DNA from: Spirogloea muscicola
Taxonomy: Eukaryota > Streptophyta > Zygnematophyceae > Spirogloeales > Spirogloeaceae
Direction: 5' to 3'
Length of the DNA stretch: 40,731 bases
Assembly: GCA_009602725.1 (NCBI GenBank)
Contig: WELB01000204.1
Span: 1-40,731 of the forward strand
Part shown: positions 11,356-20,984 of the stretch, piece by piece
Numbering within the stretch: position 1 is the stretch's first letter
Layout: every line of letters starts with the position of its first letter
Translations under genes and position numbers: made by a program
Notes under the pieces: generated by a model
Seen by the model: the letters and a program-made list of their open reading frames with translations, nothing else
Database searches by the model: none
Told to the model about the DNA's origin: nothing

Positions 11356-14300
11356 TGCCGGGCGAGGACCGCTTCCTGCGGCTGGCGGACATGGAGCGCT
11401 TCGTGGAGCAGGCCGAGGCCCTGGAGGCCCGCCAGGCTGCCGGCGATGACGGCGACGAGGACGACGACGAGGAGGACGACGAGGGCGACCTGGACGACGA
11501 CGACGACGCCCGCGGCCTCGACGACGACGATGACGAGGGTGGCGACGACGACGACAACGACGACGACGACGGCGACGGCGACGGCGACGTGGGCGAGGTG
11601 CGCTCCGGAGCCCACCCTGGCCTAGCTGTGGCGGTGGCAGGCCGCTAAACCCTAACCCCAAACCCCAAACCCCGAACCCTGCCAACTGGTCGGCCCGGTT
11701 GTGGCTCCCTGGCCGCCGCTCATGCAGCCGCGGTCGCATGTCCATGCGCACTTGTGCACGTCCTCATGGGATAACGTCCTAAGAATGCAAGAGAGGAAGT
11801 TTTGGGAATCAGAATCTCAACTAGAGGAGATGCCCTTCACAGAACAAACCACTCTTTGGGGATCTCAGATTGACACTTGAACCATACGCAGTACCAGAGT
11901 AGAGAAGGAAAGGTAAACAGTCACTGCTGCTCGTGCTTTGTCGACTCCCTAGCAGAGCTCGATCGAAGTGGAAGTCGTGATTCAATACGACGTCAAAGGT
12001 CCACAACCAGGAGCGTGGCCTCACCAGTGCTTTGTGGCGCGTGCAGCTGGAGGAAGCTCTGGCAGGCGGCAGCGGCCGGCCGGCTGAGGATCCCAGGCGA
12101 ATACGGTGCGCGATGCAGCCATAAGGCCACTGAGCCTAGCAGCTTGCACAATGCCTGTTGCTGGGCCACTACTGTACTATCAAAATCATCTCATTGGGTA
12201 ACTGTTTGAAAGCTCAGACAGTTCATCGACTACTTTAGAGTTTAGATTTTGTTGCAGAAAGCTAGGCTGCGGCTCAAGCTTGAGCCAATTTTTGAACGCC
12301 TGCCGCATGTCGCGAGCAGCTACCACGACTTCTTCGGCGACGCGCCAGGGCCGCAGCAGCGCCGGCGGGGGGAGAAGGCCGGCGGTGGCCTACGCGCGAA
12401 TGGGTTGGAGCCGAGTGACGTAGCTCAGGAGCACGACGATGATAGCGATGTTGGTGCAGACGGGGAGGTCATGGAGGCCGAGGAGCCAGCCATGGCAGCC
12501 TCCGACGCACCCACGTCCCAGGTGAGCAACCTGGTCCCCTTGGATCGGCCGGCACCTCAGAGCCGAGGCGGCAGCGTTGCTGGGGCCAGCCATCATGGTG
12601 AGCCACTGAGCTGGAAGCGCGGCAGGTGTCCAAGCACGAGGCGCGGGAGGAGACGGCGCGGCGGCGCATCAAGGAGCTGGAGGAGGCGAACCTGAGCGTC
12701 CAGAGCTGGACGATGCTCGGCGAGGTCGGGCTCGCTGGCGCCCTCCTTGCTGGCCACTCGAGGCTTCTGAGCGAGACGCCGATGGCTGATGTTGGATCGC
12801 AGCGGTGGCGAGGCACAGGTGGCAGCAGGCCAGCGGGCGAAAAACAGCGCCCTGGAGGTGGACCTGGACTTCGAGCACGCAGCGCGGCCCCCGCCGGTGC
12901 TCACGGAGGAGTCCACTCTGTCCTTGGAAGACGTCATCCGCACCCGCGTTGCCCAGGTCTGCACATCATCGCACTCCTGGCTGGACTGCTGTGAGCTGAT
13001 TGCTCTAGATTTGATTGCTTAATGTAAGTTTGCAGTGTTGTGACGCTGTATGTTGGCGTTGCGGTGCAGGGCCAATTTGATGACGTGGTGCGCAAGGAGG
13101 TGGCAGTTGCAGCACCGCTGAAGGAGGCCATGGAGATTGTGAGTGCTCCTTGTTAGCAACTATATTCCCAAAGCAGCACAACAGTATCCCAGATTGGTTA
13201 ACTCTTGGGTGGTATACCTCCACACTGAGCTGTCGGCACGGCTGTATCTGTCGCCTGGTGATTGCAGGACGAGAGCAAGAGTAAGAAGGGGCTATCCGAG
13301 ATATACGAGGCAAGTTGCTCGTGGCTCTTTGGGCCTATCCTTCTCCTGACAGCCGACAGCTCTGTGGCACTTGAAAGCAGGATTGCCAGTGTGCTTACTG
13401 TTTCGGCATGTCTCAGGACAATGCAGACATTGTAGAAAATGAGAGTTTTACCAACACCTAAATATATGCCTGCCACTTGATTTGATTACTCTGACATTTA
13501 TTGCAATTTTTTTGTTGTTCCACTTGACGTTGTGCAGGCCGAGTACATGCACAAGACTGGACAAGTGCCAGCCCCGACCTCCACCACTGAAGCAGTGAAG
13601 CGTGAGGTACATCTCCTTCTGCACTTCATGCCCTCTCTGTTCTTGTCCTGCTACCTTTGCTGGTATATGTGGACTGTGTGCGTGCTTCCATGACCTTGCC
13701 GTTTGTCCATCCTGGCCTTCTGGTGCATGCAGGCTGCCGCCATATTCAAAGAGCTCTGCGGGAAGCTGGAGGCCCTCGCGCACTTCCACTTTGCGCCCAA
13801 GCCGGTCATATTCTGTGATGGCCCCCACCTGCATCACGCGCTTTGTAGTGCGTTCTTTAATTGTGCAGGGTTTGTGCATGTGTAAGAGCCAATAGTTGGC
13901 TGGCTGCTCACATTCAGCTCTGCTGCTTGGCAGGTAGTTACAGACATGACCGTGCGCATGGATGTACCTGCCCTTGCTATTGAAGAGGTTTGTGTACCAA
14001 GACCCATGATGATGTCGTAATGCTTTTGAAGTGGGACAATGAGAGGCACTTTTATCATATATCTAGTTTGCTCTTGGAGCTCCTAGAAGCCCGAGACTTG
14101 AGTTGCAGTGTGGGCTTAACTGGCGGAGGAGCATGTGTGCTTGTGATTTTGCAGGTGGCACCTGTGGCCGTCACGGAGGCATCACTGCTCGCTCCAGAGG
14201 AGGTCTTTGCAGGAGGAGGTGGAGCTCAGGGAGGTGTCCATGGCTCAGCAGCTGGCACTGCGGGCTTGGAGGAGGAGCTTGCGCCAGCCGACCGACGCCG

Positions 14301-15014
14301 CCGACATCGGAAGCACAAGCGACAACGGAAGGGTCAGCTTCCTCCTGGACCATGCTGGGCCAGAAGTTGGACAAGCTGCCTAGCTAGCTGAGCTGCTGCT
14401 AACTAAATACAATTCTGTTAAGCAGGCTCAGCCTTTGTATGAGGAATGTTGACGCCGGTTTTCTGACTAGGTTTTTCCCAAGCACAACACGACATTCGCA
14501 AACCCCACAAGAATGACTGATTCTTCGTCGTCCTTATATGTGAGTAAGCATATTGATTGCTTGAATTCGTACCATGTCGCAGGTGCCCTCTTGAATGAGA
14601 CACCTAAGAAGGTGGCAATGAAGCCTCCATCGTCCGTAGAGGTGGTGAGCCGCAAGGGAACTGGAAACCACAGTACATCTTATACAAAAGCCACCAAGGT
14701 ACAGTTGGCATTGCACTTGCAATTTGCATGCTTTGAGAAAAGAAGTGATCAAAAATCTCCCCTTCCAATCGGCCAAAGTGCAAGCTTGTTGATGGGATCC
14801 TTTTAACATGCCACTGCGTCCTCGAAAACCTACTTGAGTGCTCATCTTCTTATAGTCCTGATTTCTGGGCTCTTGGCAGGTCTTTTCTGAGCTTGAAGAA
14901 CGCCGTTCAAACAGACAACACGTGCGAGGAGATATGGATGACCTTGCTCGAGGCTCGAGCAGATCGAAAAAGCTACATGCACATGAATTACGACCTTCTT
15001 CTCTCTTGCTCTGA
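11356..15014 (+). CDS. MPP10: U3 snoRNP protein MPP10 (SSU processome), 5' end missing
   Basis: MPP10 binds IMP3 and IMP4 in the U3 snoRNP and is needed for 18S rRNA processing in the nucleolus. Exons: 11356-11597 (EDRFLRLADMERFVEQAEAL, then an Asp-rich tract), about 12258-12521 (SSYHDFFGDAP), 12626-12724 (SKHEAREETARRRIKELEEA ... SWTMLGE), 12819-12956 (LEVDLDFEHAARPPPVLTEE), 13070-13138 (GQFDDVVRKEV), 13268-13309 (ESKSKKGLSEIYE), 13538-13606 (AEYMHKTGQ), 13733-13804 (FKELCGKLEALAHFHFAPKP), 13934-13987 (MDVPALAIEE), 14155-14332 (VAPVAVTEASLLAPEEVF), 14583-14698 (ALLNETPKK ... SYTKATK), 14880-15014 (VFSELEERRSNR ... TGA). All internal phases agree; about 490 residues are visible. The intron after 13309 starts GC rather than GT. 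The 12258 acceptor is the weakest choice. The N-terminus lies in the gap at 11355. Confidence 0.93.
11647..11680. repeat. Interstitial plant-type telomere-like tract
   Basis: About five degenerate units of AACCCTA/AACCCC lie in an apparent MPP10 intron (starting AAACCCTAACCCC at 11647). The unit matches the CCCTAAA telomere repeat of plants and many green algae. It is too short and degenerate for a telomere end and looks like a repair scar or chance tract. Confidence 0.5.
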
Positions 15015-15173
15015 CCGCAACCAACGAGATTGCTAAAATGTTTGTGCGCTGTTGTGACTTGTTGTTAGACACGAACAATTTTGATAGGTTCTCGACTTTG
15101 TCGCAGCTTTCGGGATTGCCCGAGTCTTGATGGGGGGTGGTTGGAATGGGAAGCAGAACGGCCCTAGACCGCT

Positions 15174-16820
15174 TCAGATCATCGTCAAAAACTTCTCGTT
15201 CCTCTTGACCACCTTCTGCGATGCGGCGACCGCAACCGCCCTCTCGACCGACTTCATGCAGCCACCGCCCTGCTTCCTGGCCCTGATATATGCCCTGAGC
15301 TCGTCCCTAGTCATCTTCAACAGTCTGCTGTTCACGACCGGTGCACTCTTCATGATCTGCACACTCTTCTTCACAGAATACATGTGGGACGTCACCCCGT
15401 CTTCCTCCACCGCTCTAATGAAAGGTATGTTCACGTACCGGATGATTTCAGAGAATGGAAAGAGCTCCGGCATCTGGACGACATGGTTGAAAGTATCCCC
15501 GATGACTTCAACAACCCTCTTGCCAGTAGGGTGTGTCTTCATGTGGTCCCAGACCTCGCATGTCAAGATGGGGATGTCCACATTCCCTCTTCGCGACATG
15601 ATCCCCGCGATGAAGATCGTGACAGGGTGCTTCACCTCCGGTAGGTCGTGGCCCTTGGATGACTGATACAGCGTCGGTATGACCTTCTTTTAGTAAGAGT
15701 AGATCTCTCGGGTGTCGTAGAACATGGACTCGAAGTTCGCCTTCTGCTTGATGAAGTCCAGGATGGATGAGACGAGGCTCGAGAAAACGGTCGCCCATAG
15801 CTCAGTCCGGTTGTTGTATCCGAACCTGGATATTGCGCTCACACCACTGGAGCGCGAGGAGCTAAACCTCTCAAAGCCTGTGCCGTTGTTGTCGGGTCTC
15901 TCCCACCTGCCGCACATCATCTGCTGTTGCTGCTGCGGTCTATCCACCGCCAGCTCGAGCGTCTCGATCAGATCGCTATTCTCCGCCCCGCTCTGAAACA
16001 CGTCGCTGTTCACATCCACGCAAGGCTCCTGGCCGTCGGCCCCGCTCCTGGTTTCCAACACATCGAGCCTCCTCGTGATCCCCTCCACCGACCTCATGAG
16101 CGTGCTATTCTGCGAGTGGATGAGCATGATACCCATGAGCATGTCTTTCATCGTGGCCTGCCTCTCGCTCGCGCCGACGCCAGTCGTGGTCCTCATGTCG
16201 CTCATCGGATCGCCATTGGCCTTCGCTGCGGCGTCGTCCTTCGCCGCCTCGCTGCCGCTGGTGCTCTCCGACTTGGACACCTTCCCATGGCTGTCGCCGT
16301 TGCCACCGCCCATTTCGCAGCCAGCCGCCGGCTTGGCCTCCGCGGCCGGCGGCGATACGAGATTGCCAACGGCGAGGTCGTCGTCGTCGTCGTCGGCGTC
16401 GTTGCCAGTGGTGGCGGCCGCCTTGCTCTCAGCTGCTTCGCCGAGTCCCTGATCATCACATTTTACGCAACGACGGCCTCTGCTGAGCCGCCCGAGCCAG
16501 CAGCGGGGCGTGGCTCTCAGCGGCGGGGTAAAGAGCTCGCAATGGAGGCGGCGGCGGCCAGCGGCGGCGGCGGAGAGCACCTCAGAGAACGGCGGGATGG
16601 GGCCGTGCCGTGGGGCCGCCGCAGCTAGTGGGCCGGCGGAAGCTGCGAGGTCGGCGGAAGCTGCGAGGTGGGCTGCGGCGCTGACCGCCTTCAGGCGCAG
16701 CAATGGCGGCGGCGGCGCTGGCGGCGTCGGTGAGCCCGGGGCTGGGCATGCAGGAGTAGTGGCTGGAGGAGGGAGGCTACTCGGGCGAGAGGCCGAGCCC
16801 CCCCCCTCCCTGTGCCTCAA
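15174..16820 (-). pseudogene. Unrecognised protein interrupted by an in-frame TAA
   Basis: A single minus-strand frame runs from 16820 to a TAA at 15690-15692 and then stays open in the same frame to TGA at 15174-15176. Together this is about 548 codons. The first ~120 codons are low-complexity Ala/Pro and may be 5' UTR. A start at one of the Met codons near EMGGGNGDSHG or DPMSDMRTTTG is plausible. A possible coiled coil follows (IHSQNSTLMRSVEGITRRL), then SSILDFIKQKANFESMFYDT before the stop. After it comes KKVIPTLYQSSKGHDLPEVK, then RRGNVDIPILTCEVWDHMK, and a Lys/Arg-rich end. Third-position GC bias is strong on both sides of the stop, so both parts were probably one gene. I do not recognise the family. 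It may be a recent pseudogene, a sequencing error, or two overlapping transcripts. The plus-strand frame opposite it lacks such features. Confidence 0.5.
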
Positions 16821-17090
16821 GGCAACACATGTACAGAGCTCTGCCCTGAAGGCCTAACTTTGAGGCGAAGGGGGGGAGAACCCCCCTCCCCGTCAGCGCC
16901 CGGCGACTGCGCTGCCCCCCCTCCCCGCGCGCCAATGGAAGGCCCGGCGGCCTGACGCCGCCCGACGTCCGCAACTGCCGGCAATTGCGCCACACCTCCC
17001 CGCATGGCGGCCGGCCTCTCCCCGGTGAGCCCGGCGTCGCTCTCAGGGTCCAACAGTCCTAGGCTCACGCAGCGCCCTTGCGGGTAAGGA
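16821..17090. other. GC-rich 5' flank of the unrecognised gene
   Basis: C/G runs (for example seven C in a row near 16800 and 16914) and a CCAATGG near 16931. It could be a promoter for the minus-strand gene. No repeat family or coding domain was recognised. Confidence 0.35.
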
Positions 17091-17790
17091 ATGAGAAAGT
17101 GGCTCTCCCGTTTCTTCTTGTGCTTGTTTTTCTTAGCGCTTCCCCTGGCTCCCTTCTCGTACTTTGTCCATTCTTTGCTGTGCTGGTTTTTCCAGCCCCT
17201 ATCCTCAATGGGCGAGCTCTTTCTCCCGAGGGGGACGGGAGCTGTACACGGCCAGCCCGAAAAGCAGTGACAAGGTTTGTAAAAGGGCTGAGTGCTTTTA
17301 CCAAAGTGCTTGGCGACGTCTATCCGAATAAAGGGCCTGTGTGGCCAAGTACAAAGGCAAGCACAGTGACAAGTGTACATCGCCTGCTGCTAAGCTGACC
17401 CACTCTGTAACCACGATTCAGCACATAGAAGAAAGGGCTCGCCCATTGAGGATAGGGGCTAGAAATGCCAGCCCAGAAAAGAATGAACAAAGTAAGTCTA
17501 TCCGCCTGCTAGAAGAAGTGACTCCCAATGCGGGCAAGGGCTGTGACAAGCCAGCCCGAAAAGAATTGAAGCCTGCTAGCCATTCCGATCTGCATCTACT
17601 GACTAGGTTACTGAGAGCTCCCCTCCTGCCGTCTTAGCGCTTGGTACCTTGCTTTCTGCGACATCCGGCTCCTTCTGACCTTGTCCATTCCTTTGGGCTG
17701 GCCTCTCACAGCCATCAGTCAATATGGAAGCGCTGTTTGTTTTAACCAAAGCTTTCCCTGTGGTAGTACCGCTTCAGTAACAACCAGTTA
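17090..17790. repeat. Retroelement tails in mixed orientation
   Basis: 17100-17225 is a forward tail (TGTGCTTGTTTTTCTTAGCG, CCTGGCTCCCTTCTCG, hairpin TGCTGGTTTTTCCAGCCCC, ATGGGCGAGC). Reverse hairpin tails follow at 17234-17252, 17456-17475 and 17549-17568. A reverse fragment of the lineage C 3' end lies at about 17335-17375. A damaged lineage tail (SDLHLLTRLL) is at 17580-17615, with its forward tail to 17720. Confidence 0.7.
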
Positions 17791-17844
17791 GGAGCCGCAA
17801 ATTAGAAAGACTGGCCGCAGGAAAGCAATCCCCTTGACGAAAGG

Positions 17845-18172
17845 CTCTAGGCTATGCACGACGTGCAGATGTGCTTCTGGCTGAGATGGGCTTGCCAGCT
17901 GCATATCTGGTGCTCTTTCAACGTCGATAGTCGGCCTGTTTGCAGCGTGCTCACTGAGCTCATGCTTTGCACCAGAAAGCTGGGCGAGCAATAGTTGGTG
18001 GCAGAAGGGTTTGGATTTGCCATCTGGTCTTCAGGCATTGATCAGCGACCTTCATGTGTTGATCCGTGGTTACTGAGCGGGTCAATCCATAGTAAGTGAT
18101 GGACGTCATCAAATGTGCTTGCCTTTGTACTTGGCCATTTTGGCCTTCGTTTGTTTCAAGTACACGAAAGCC
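17845..18172 (+). pseudogene. Lineage C retroelement C-terminus with complete 3' end
   Basis: Homologous over about 320 bases to 35545-35860. It encodes a degraded LQR-like region, ALHQKAGRA, then PSGLQALISDLHVLIRGY with TGA at 18074-18076. The 3' UTR follows: GGGTCAATCCATAGTAAGTG, GTGCTTGCCTTTGTACTTGG, CGTTTGTTTCAAGTACACGAAA. The terminus at ACACGAAA is shared with other copies and abuts a minus-strand lineage A copy, which it appears to have interrupted. Confidence 0.75.
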
Positions 18173-18752
18173 AGAGGCTGCAGCTAGAGCACGGCCAGCA
18201 CGCAGATGCAATATGGTGCGCTGGAGGGATATGGACAGGCGCTTGCAATACACCTGCGCTCGCGAGCCAGCGGCGTTGAAGTCGGCCTGCTCGCCCCGCC
18301 TGCGGGACACAGCCGTTGCGCAAGCCGGGCCAACAGGTCTAGCAGGCAGACCAAGCTATGGCTGCTGCTTCTGGGTCTCGTCGAGGTGCCTCTTTTCCAG
18401 CGGCAAATTACTCCGACTTGCGGCAGCTGACTCGTGATTACTAAGCACCCATCGGCTGTAGTCTCCTGCAGAGCTCTTCTCTTCTTCTTCTCTTGCCTAG
18501 CTGTATACTCGCGCTTTGGAACTCTGTACAATCGTTCTGGGCGATCGGGAGAAAGCACAGAAATGGCCCGCGCTACAGATACTACATGTAAGCGTTACTT
18601 GGAGGGTTATGCCATTAATTTTGGGCTGGTTTTGCCAGCCCGGCTGAGATCTATGGGGCGAGCACTTCTCTCTATGCGCCTAGATCTCTTGGTACGCTGC
18701 ACCTTAACCCTTTTGGGACAGCCACTTTCTCTCTTCCTTTCTTTTCCCTTTC
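18173..18752. repeat. Lineage A (minus) and lineage M (plus) retroelement fragments
   Basis: 18173-18320, minus, encodes GEQADFNAAGSRAQVYCKRL, SISLQR and HLRAGRALAAASG and is cut off at the lineage C insertion. 18340-18455, plus, encodes AAASGSRRGASFPAANYSDL then RQLTRDY and TAA. 18590-18700 is a further tail with the hairpin GGGCTGGTTTTGCCAGCCC. Confidence 0.7.
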
Positions 18753-19060
18753 TTCCTTAGCTTAGGCCATTCTAGCGTCCCGCAAGCCATAGTTGCATGC
18801 TTTAGAATGCGGTTATCGTTGAGTCTGCAGCGCTCTCAGGCACTCGCGATCCACCAGCGTGCTGGTCGTGCACTAGCCCAGGCTAATGGCTTCCGTGGGG
18901 GTGGTTTGGCTCCTCAGTATAGCTTGTCAGATATGCATGTGCTCACTCGGGGATATTTAGTGTCCCGCTTAGCCAGCTCATTACCCAGTTAACAGGACAT
19001 TCGTAAGGCTAGATTTGGCCTCCCTTCCAATTACATGCGCACCGCGCGCCTTCTCGCAAT
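18753..19060 (+). pseudogene. Lineage B retroelement C-terminus, copy 2
   Basis: Nearly the same sequence as 5718-6000, including the start at AGGCCATTCTAGCGTCCCGC, RAGRALAQANGFRGGG and SLSDMHVLTRGY. One inserted T (GGATATTTAG versus GGATATTAG) removes the stop. The high similarity makes this pair the youngest visible duplicates or the products of a young source element. Confidence 0.7.
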
Positions 19061-20070
19061 ATAAGGTAGTAGCTGTGAAAGAAGAAGTGGCTCTTCCCCC
19101 CTTCTCGATGGGCGAGCACTTCCTTTGCAGGCGAGGTGAGCCGGCTGACTTCAACGCCGCTGGCCCGTGGGCCCAGGTATATCGCATGCGTTTGTCAGTC
19201 TCCTTTCAGCGGTCCATGGCCCACGCCTTGCATCTGCGTGCTGGCCGTGCTCAGAAGAAAGTGCTCGCCCTTAGAGAAGAGGGGCTGGCAAAGCCAGCCC
19301 AAGAAGAATGGACAACATCCAAAGCCAAAACAGAAAAAGATGCCGATTAAGGGCTACACTACAAAACACAAGACGATCTCTTGCTGCAGCCTCTGGCTTT
19401 CGTCAGGGGGGTAGTTTTCCGGCAGCTAGTCCGTCGGGTTTGAGGCTCCTCACTCGTAGCTACTGAGTGGTCCGTCCTCCACCCGTTTTGACATAGCATC
19501 TTCAAGCCCCTCCGTCATTGTTGCTTTCGGCCTGACTAGAGAATGCTGAGCAGGTACAGATGGTGGTCCTTAAGCTTTCCAGCTCCGTTGGACCTTGTCT
19601 ATTTCTTTCTGGCTGGCTGTTCATAATGCTCGCCCCCTTTACAAGAGCATTGGGAGTGCCACTTCTTCTTCTTGCCACTTTACAAGAGCCACTTCCTCTA
19701 CCGGATAAGTTTTTGGGAAAGCGCTCTTCGGCCCCTTCAGATCTTGTCAATTCTTCCGGGGCTAGCTACTCAGACTTGCATCTCCTGACTAGAGGTTACT
19801 GAGCGTCCCCTGGCTGATGTCTTAGTCCTAGTCCTTCGCACTCCGGCTCCTTCAGACCTTGTCCATTCCTTTAAGCAGGCCTTTCCCAGCCACCAGTCAA
19901 TCTGGCCGCGCTTTCCTTAATCCGGGGTGCTGTTCAACAGCCCTCGCCCCAAATTGGAGAGCCACTTCCCTTTTGGTTTGGCCTTTCACATCCGTGGCCC
20001 TCTTTTTGAGAATCGCTTACAATCATTCGAAGGCAGGCTTTCCACAGCCTCGCTCCATTTGGAGCTTTCA
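19061..20070. repeat. Lineage A fragment and several tails
   Basis: 19130-19250, plus, encodes EPADFNAAGPWAQVYRMRLS, then FQRSMAHALHLRAGRA. A reverse hairpin tail follows at 19281-19300 (GGGGCTGGCAAAGCCAGCCC). 19425-19470 holds GLRLLTRSY with TGA. 19530-19700 is another tail, and 19764-19802 encodes YSDLHLLTRGY with TGA at 19800-19802. Forward tails without conserved coding continue to 20070. Confidence 0.65.
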
Positions 20071-20086
20071 TTGTTGCAGTCGAAAA

Positions 20087-20149
20087 AGCTGCTTAGTCTC
20101 TTATCTCCTCCCAAGAAAAGGAGGAATAAGGAAACAGGAGGAAGCAGCT
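20087..20149. repeat. Long imperfect palindrome downstream of the lineage D element
   Basis: The arms AGCTGCTT (20087-20094) and AAGCAGCT (20142-20149) pair perfectly. An inner stem pairs CTTATCTCCTCC with GGAGGAATAAG (20100-20130). The equivalent palindrome at 30804-30869 keeps the outer and inner stems despite sequence change. It sits beyond the lineage D copy following F-box gene A. Confidence 0.6.
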
Positions 20150-20194
20150 CGTGTTAGGTGGCGAGGGCTATAAGTCACTGAACAAGCTTAGAGA

Positions 20195-20600
20195 GCACTC
20201 AGGATTCCTGCTCAGTGATCCTGGTCTGCAGCCGCAAGTCTGAAAGATCAGTCTTGGGAAAGGAGACGCTCCGCCTATAGCCTGAGGCTGCAGCCAGGTT
20301 ACGACCAGCACAAGATGCAAGGCATGTGCCAGGCAATGGCGCAGGGAATGAGATCCCGTACCCAATACAACACGGCCTGAGAGCTTGCGTTGTCAAAGAG
20401 CTGGTTGCTCCCCATGGCGAAATAAAAAAGGACTCCCTAAAGGGGCGACGGCTGTGAGAGGCCGGCTCCAAAAAGCTTGGACAAGTTTCTGAAAAGCTTG
20501 CATGGAGGTGCTTTTGATTTTCGAGGACTGTCCAGTTTGCTCAAGGACTTGCCGATTTGCGGAGATGAGGATATTTTCTACACACATTTTGCGACATATA
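20195..20600 (-). pseudogene. Lineage D retroelement C-terminus behind F-box gene A
   Basis: The minus strand reads CAGRNLAAASGYRRSVSFPK, then TDLSDLRLQTRITE. This is the lineage D version of the shared C-terminus, with ITE in place of RGY-stop. Upstream sequence (ALRPCCIGYGISFPA) matches 30946-31385, 37245-37640 and the plus-strand copy at 28490-28790. It follows gene A on the same strand. Confidence 0.65.
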
Positions 20601-20984
20601 TCGCTTGTCGAGTGACATGTGCCCATTAAGCAGCCGCCCCGTCACAAGCCGCTGATGACAGTCACCTGCGTATCAAGGTTACAGAGGTAAGCACATGTAC
20701 ATATGTAGGCCGTTACAGCAAGGCCGACCCTGAACGCGTCATTCATCATGGCCGTCAAGTCCTCGTACTCATGATTGTATTCTGCTTCATCGCTCTCCTT
20801 AAATGATGTGAGGATGCAGATGTCAGCTTGCAGCAATATCTTACTGGTCCAGAGATTATTGACACTTGTCCCGTGGTATATGAGCAGAAAGCAAGGGATA
20901 CACATTGGCCAAACGAGACCACATGCATGGGCACGTGCTGGTCACAAATTTGTGTTGCATGACAAGCAAAGCAAATGTTTGACG
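20601..20984. repeat. Conserved 3' flank of the F-box gene unit (A)
   Basis: This non-coding flank recurs behind genes C (31386-31730) and D (about 38351-38713), more weakly behind B (28204-28480), and as an orphan at 37641-38041. Shared markers are GTGCCCATTAAGCAGCCGCC, GATGTGAGGATGCAGATG, GGTATATGAGCAGA and TGGGCACGTGCTGGT. It probably holds the 3' UTR and polyadenylation region of the genes. Confidence 0.7.

Noticed and set aside
11391-11648. Asp-rich frame as a separate small acidic protein
   Set aside because: Its first codons (EDRFLRLADMERFVE) match the MPP10 core and later exons continue MPP10 in phase.
15127-15666. Plus-strand open frame of 179 codons with hydrophobic stretches
   Set aside because: It lies opposite the minus-strand unknown gene, whose frame is longer and extends on both sides with consistent third-position bias. 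The hydrophobic look is a complement effect.
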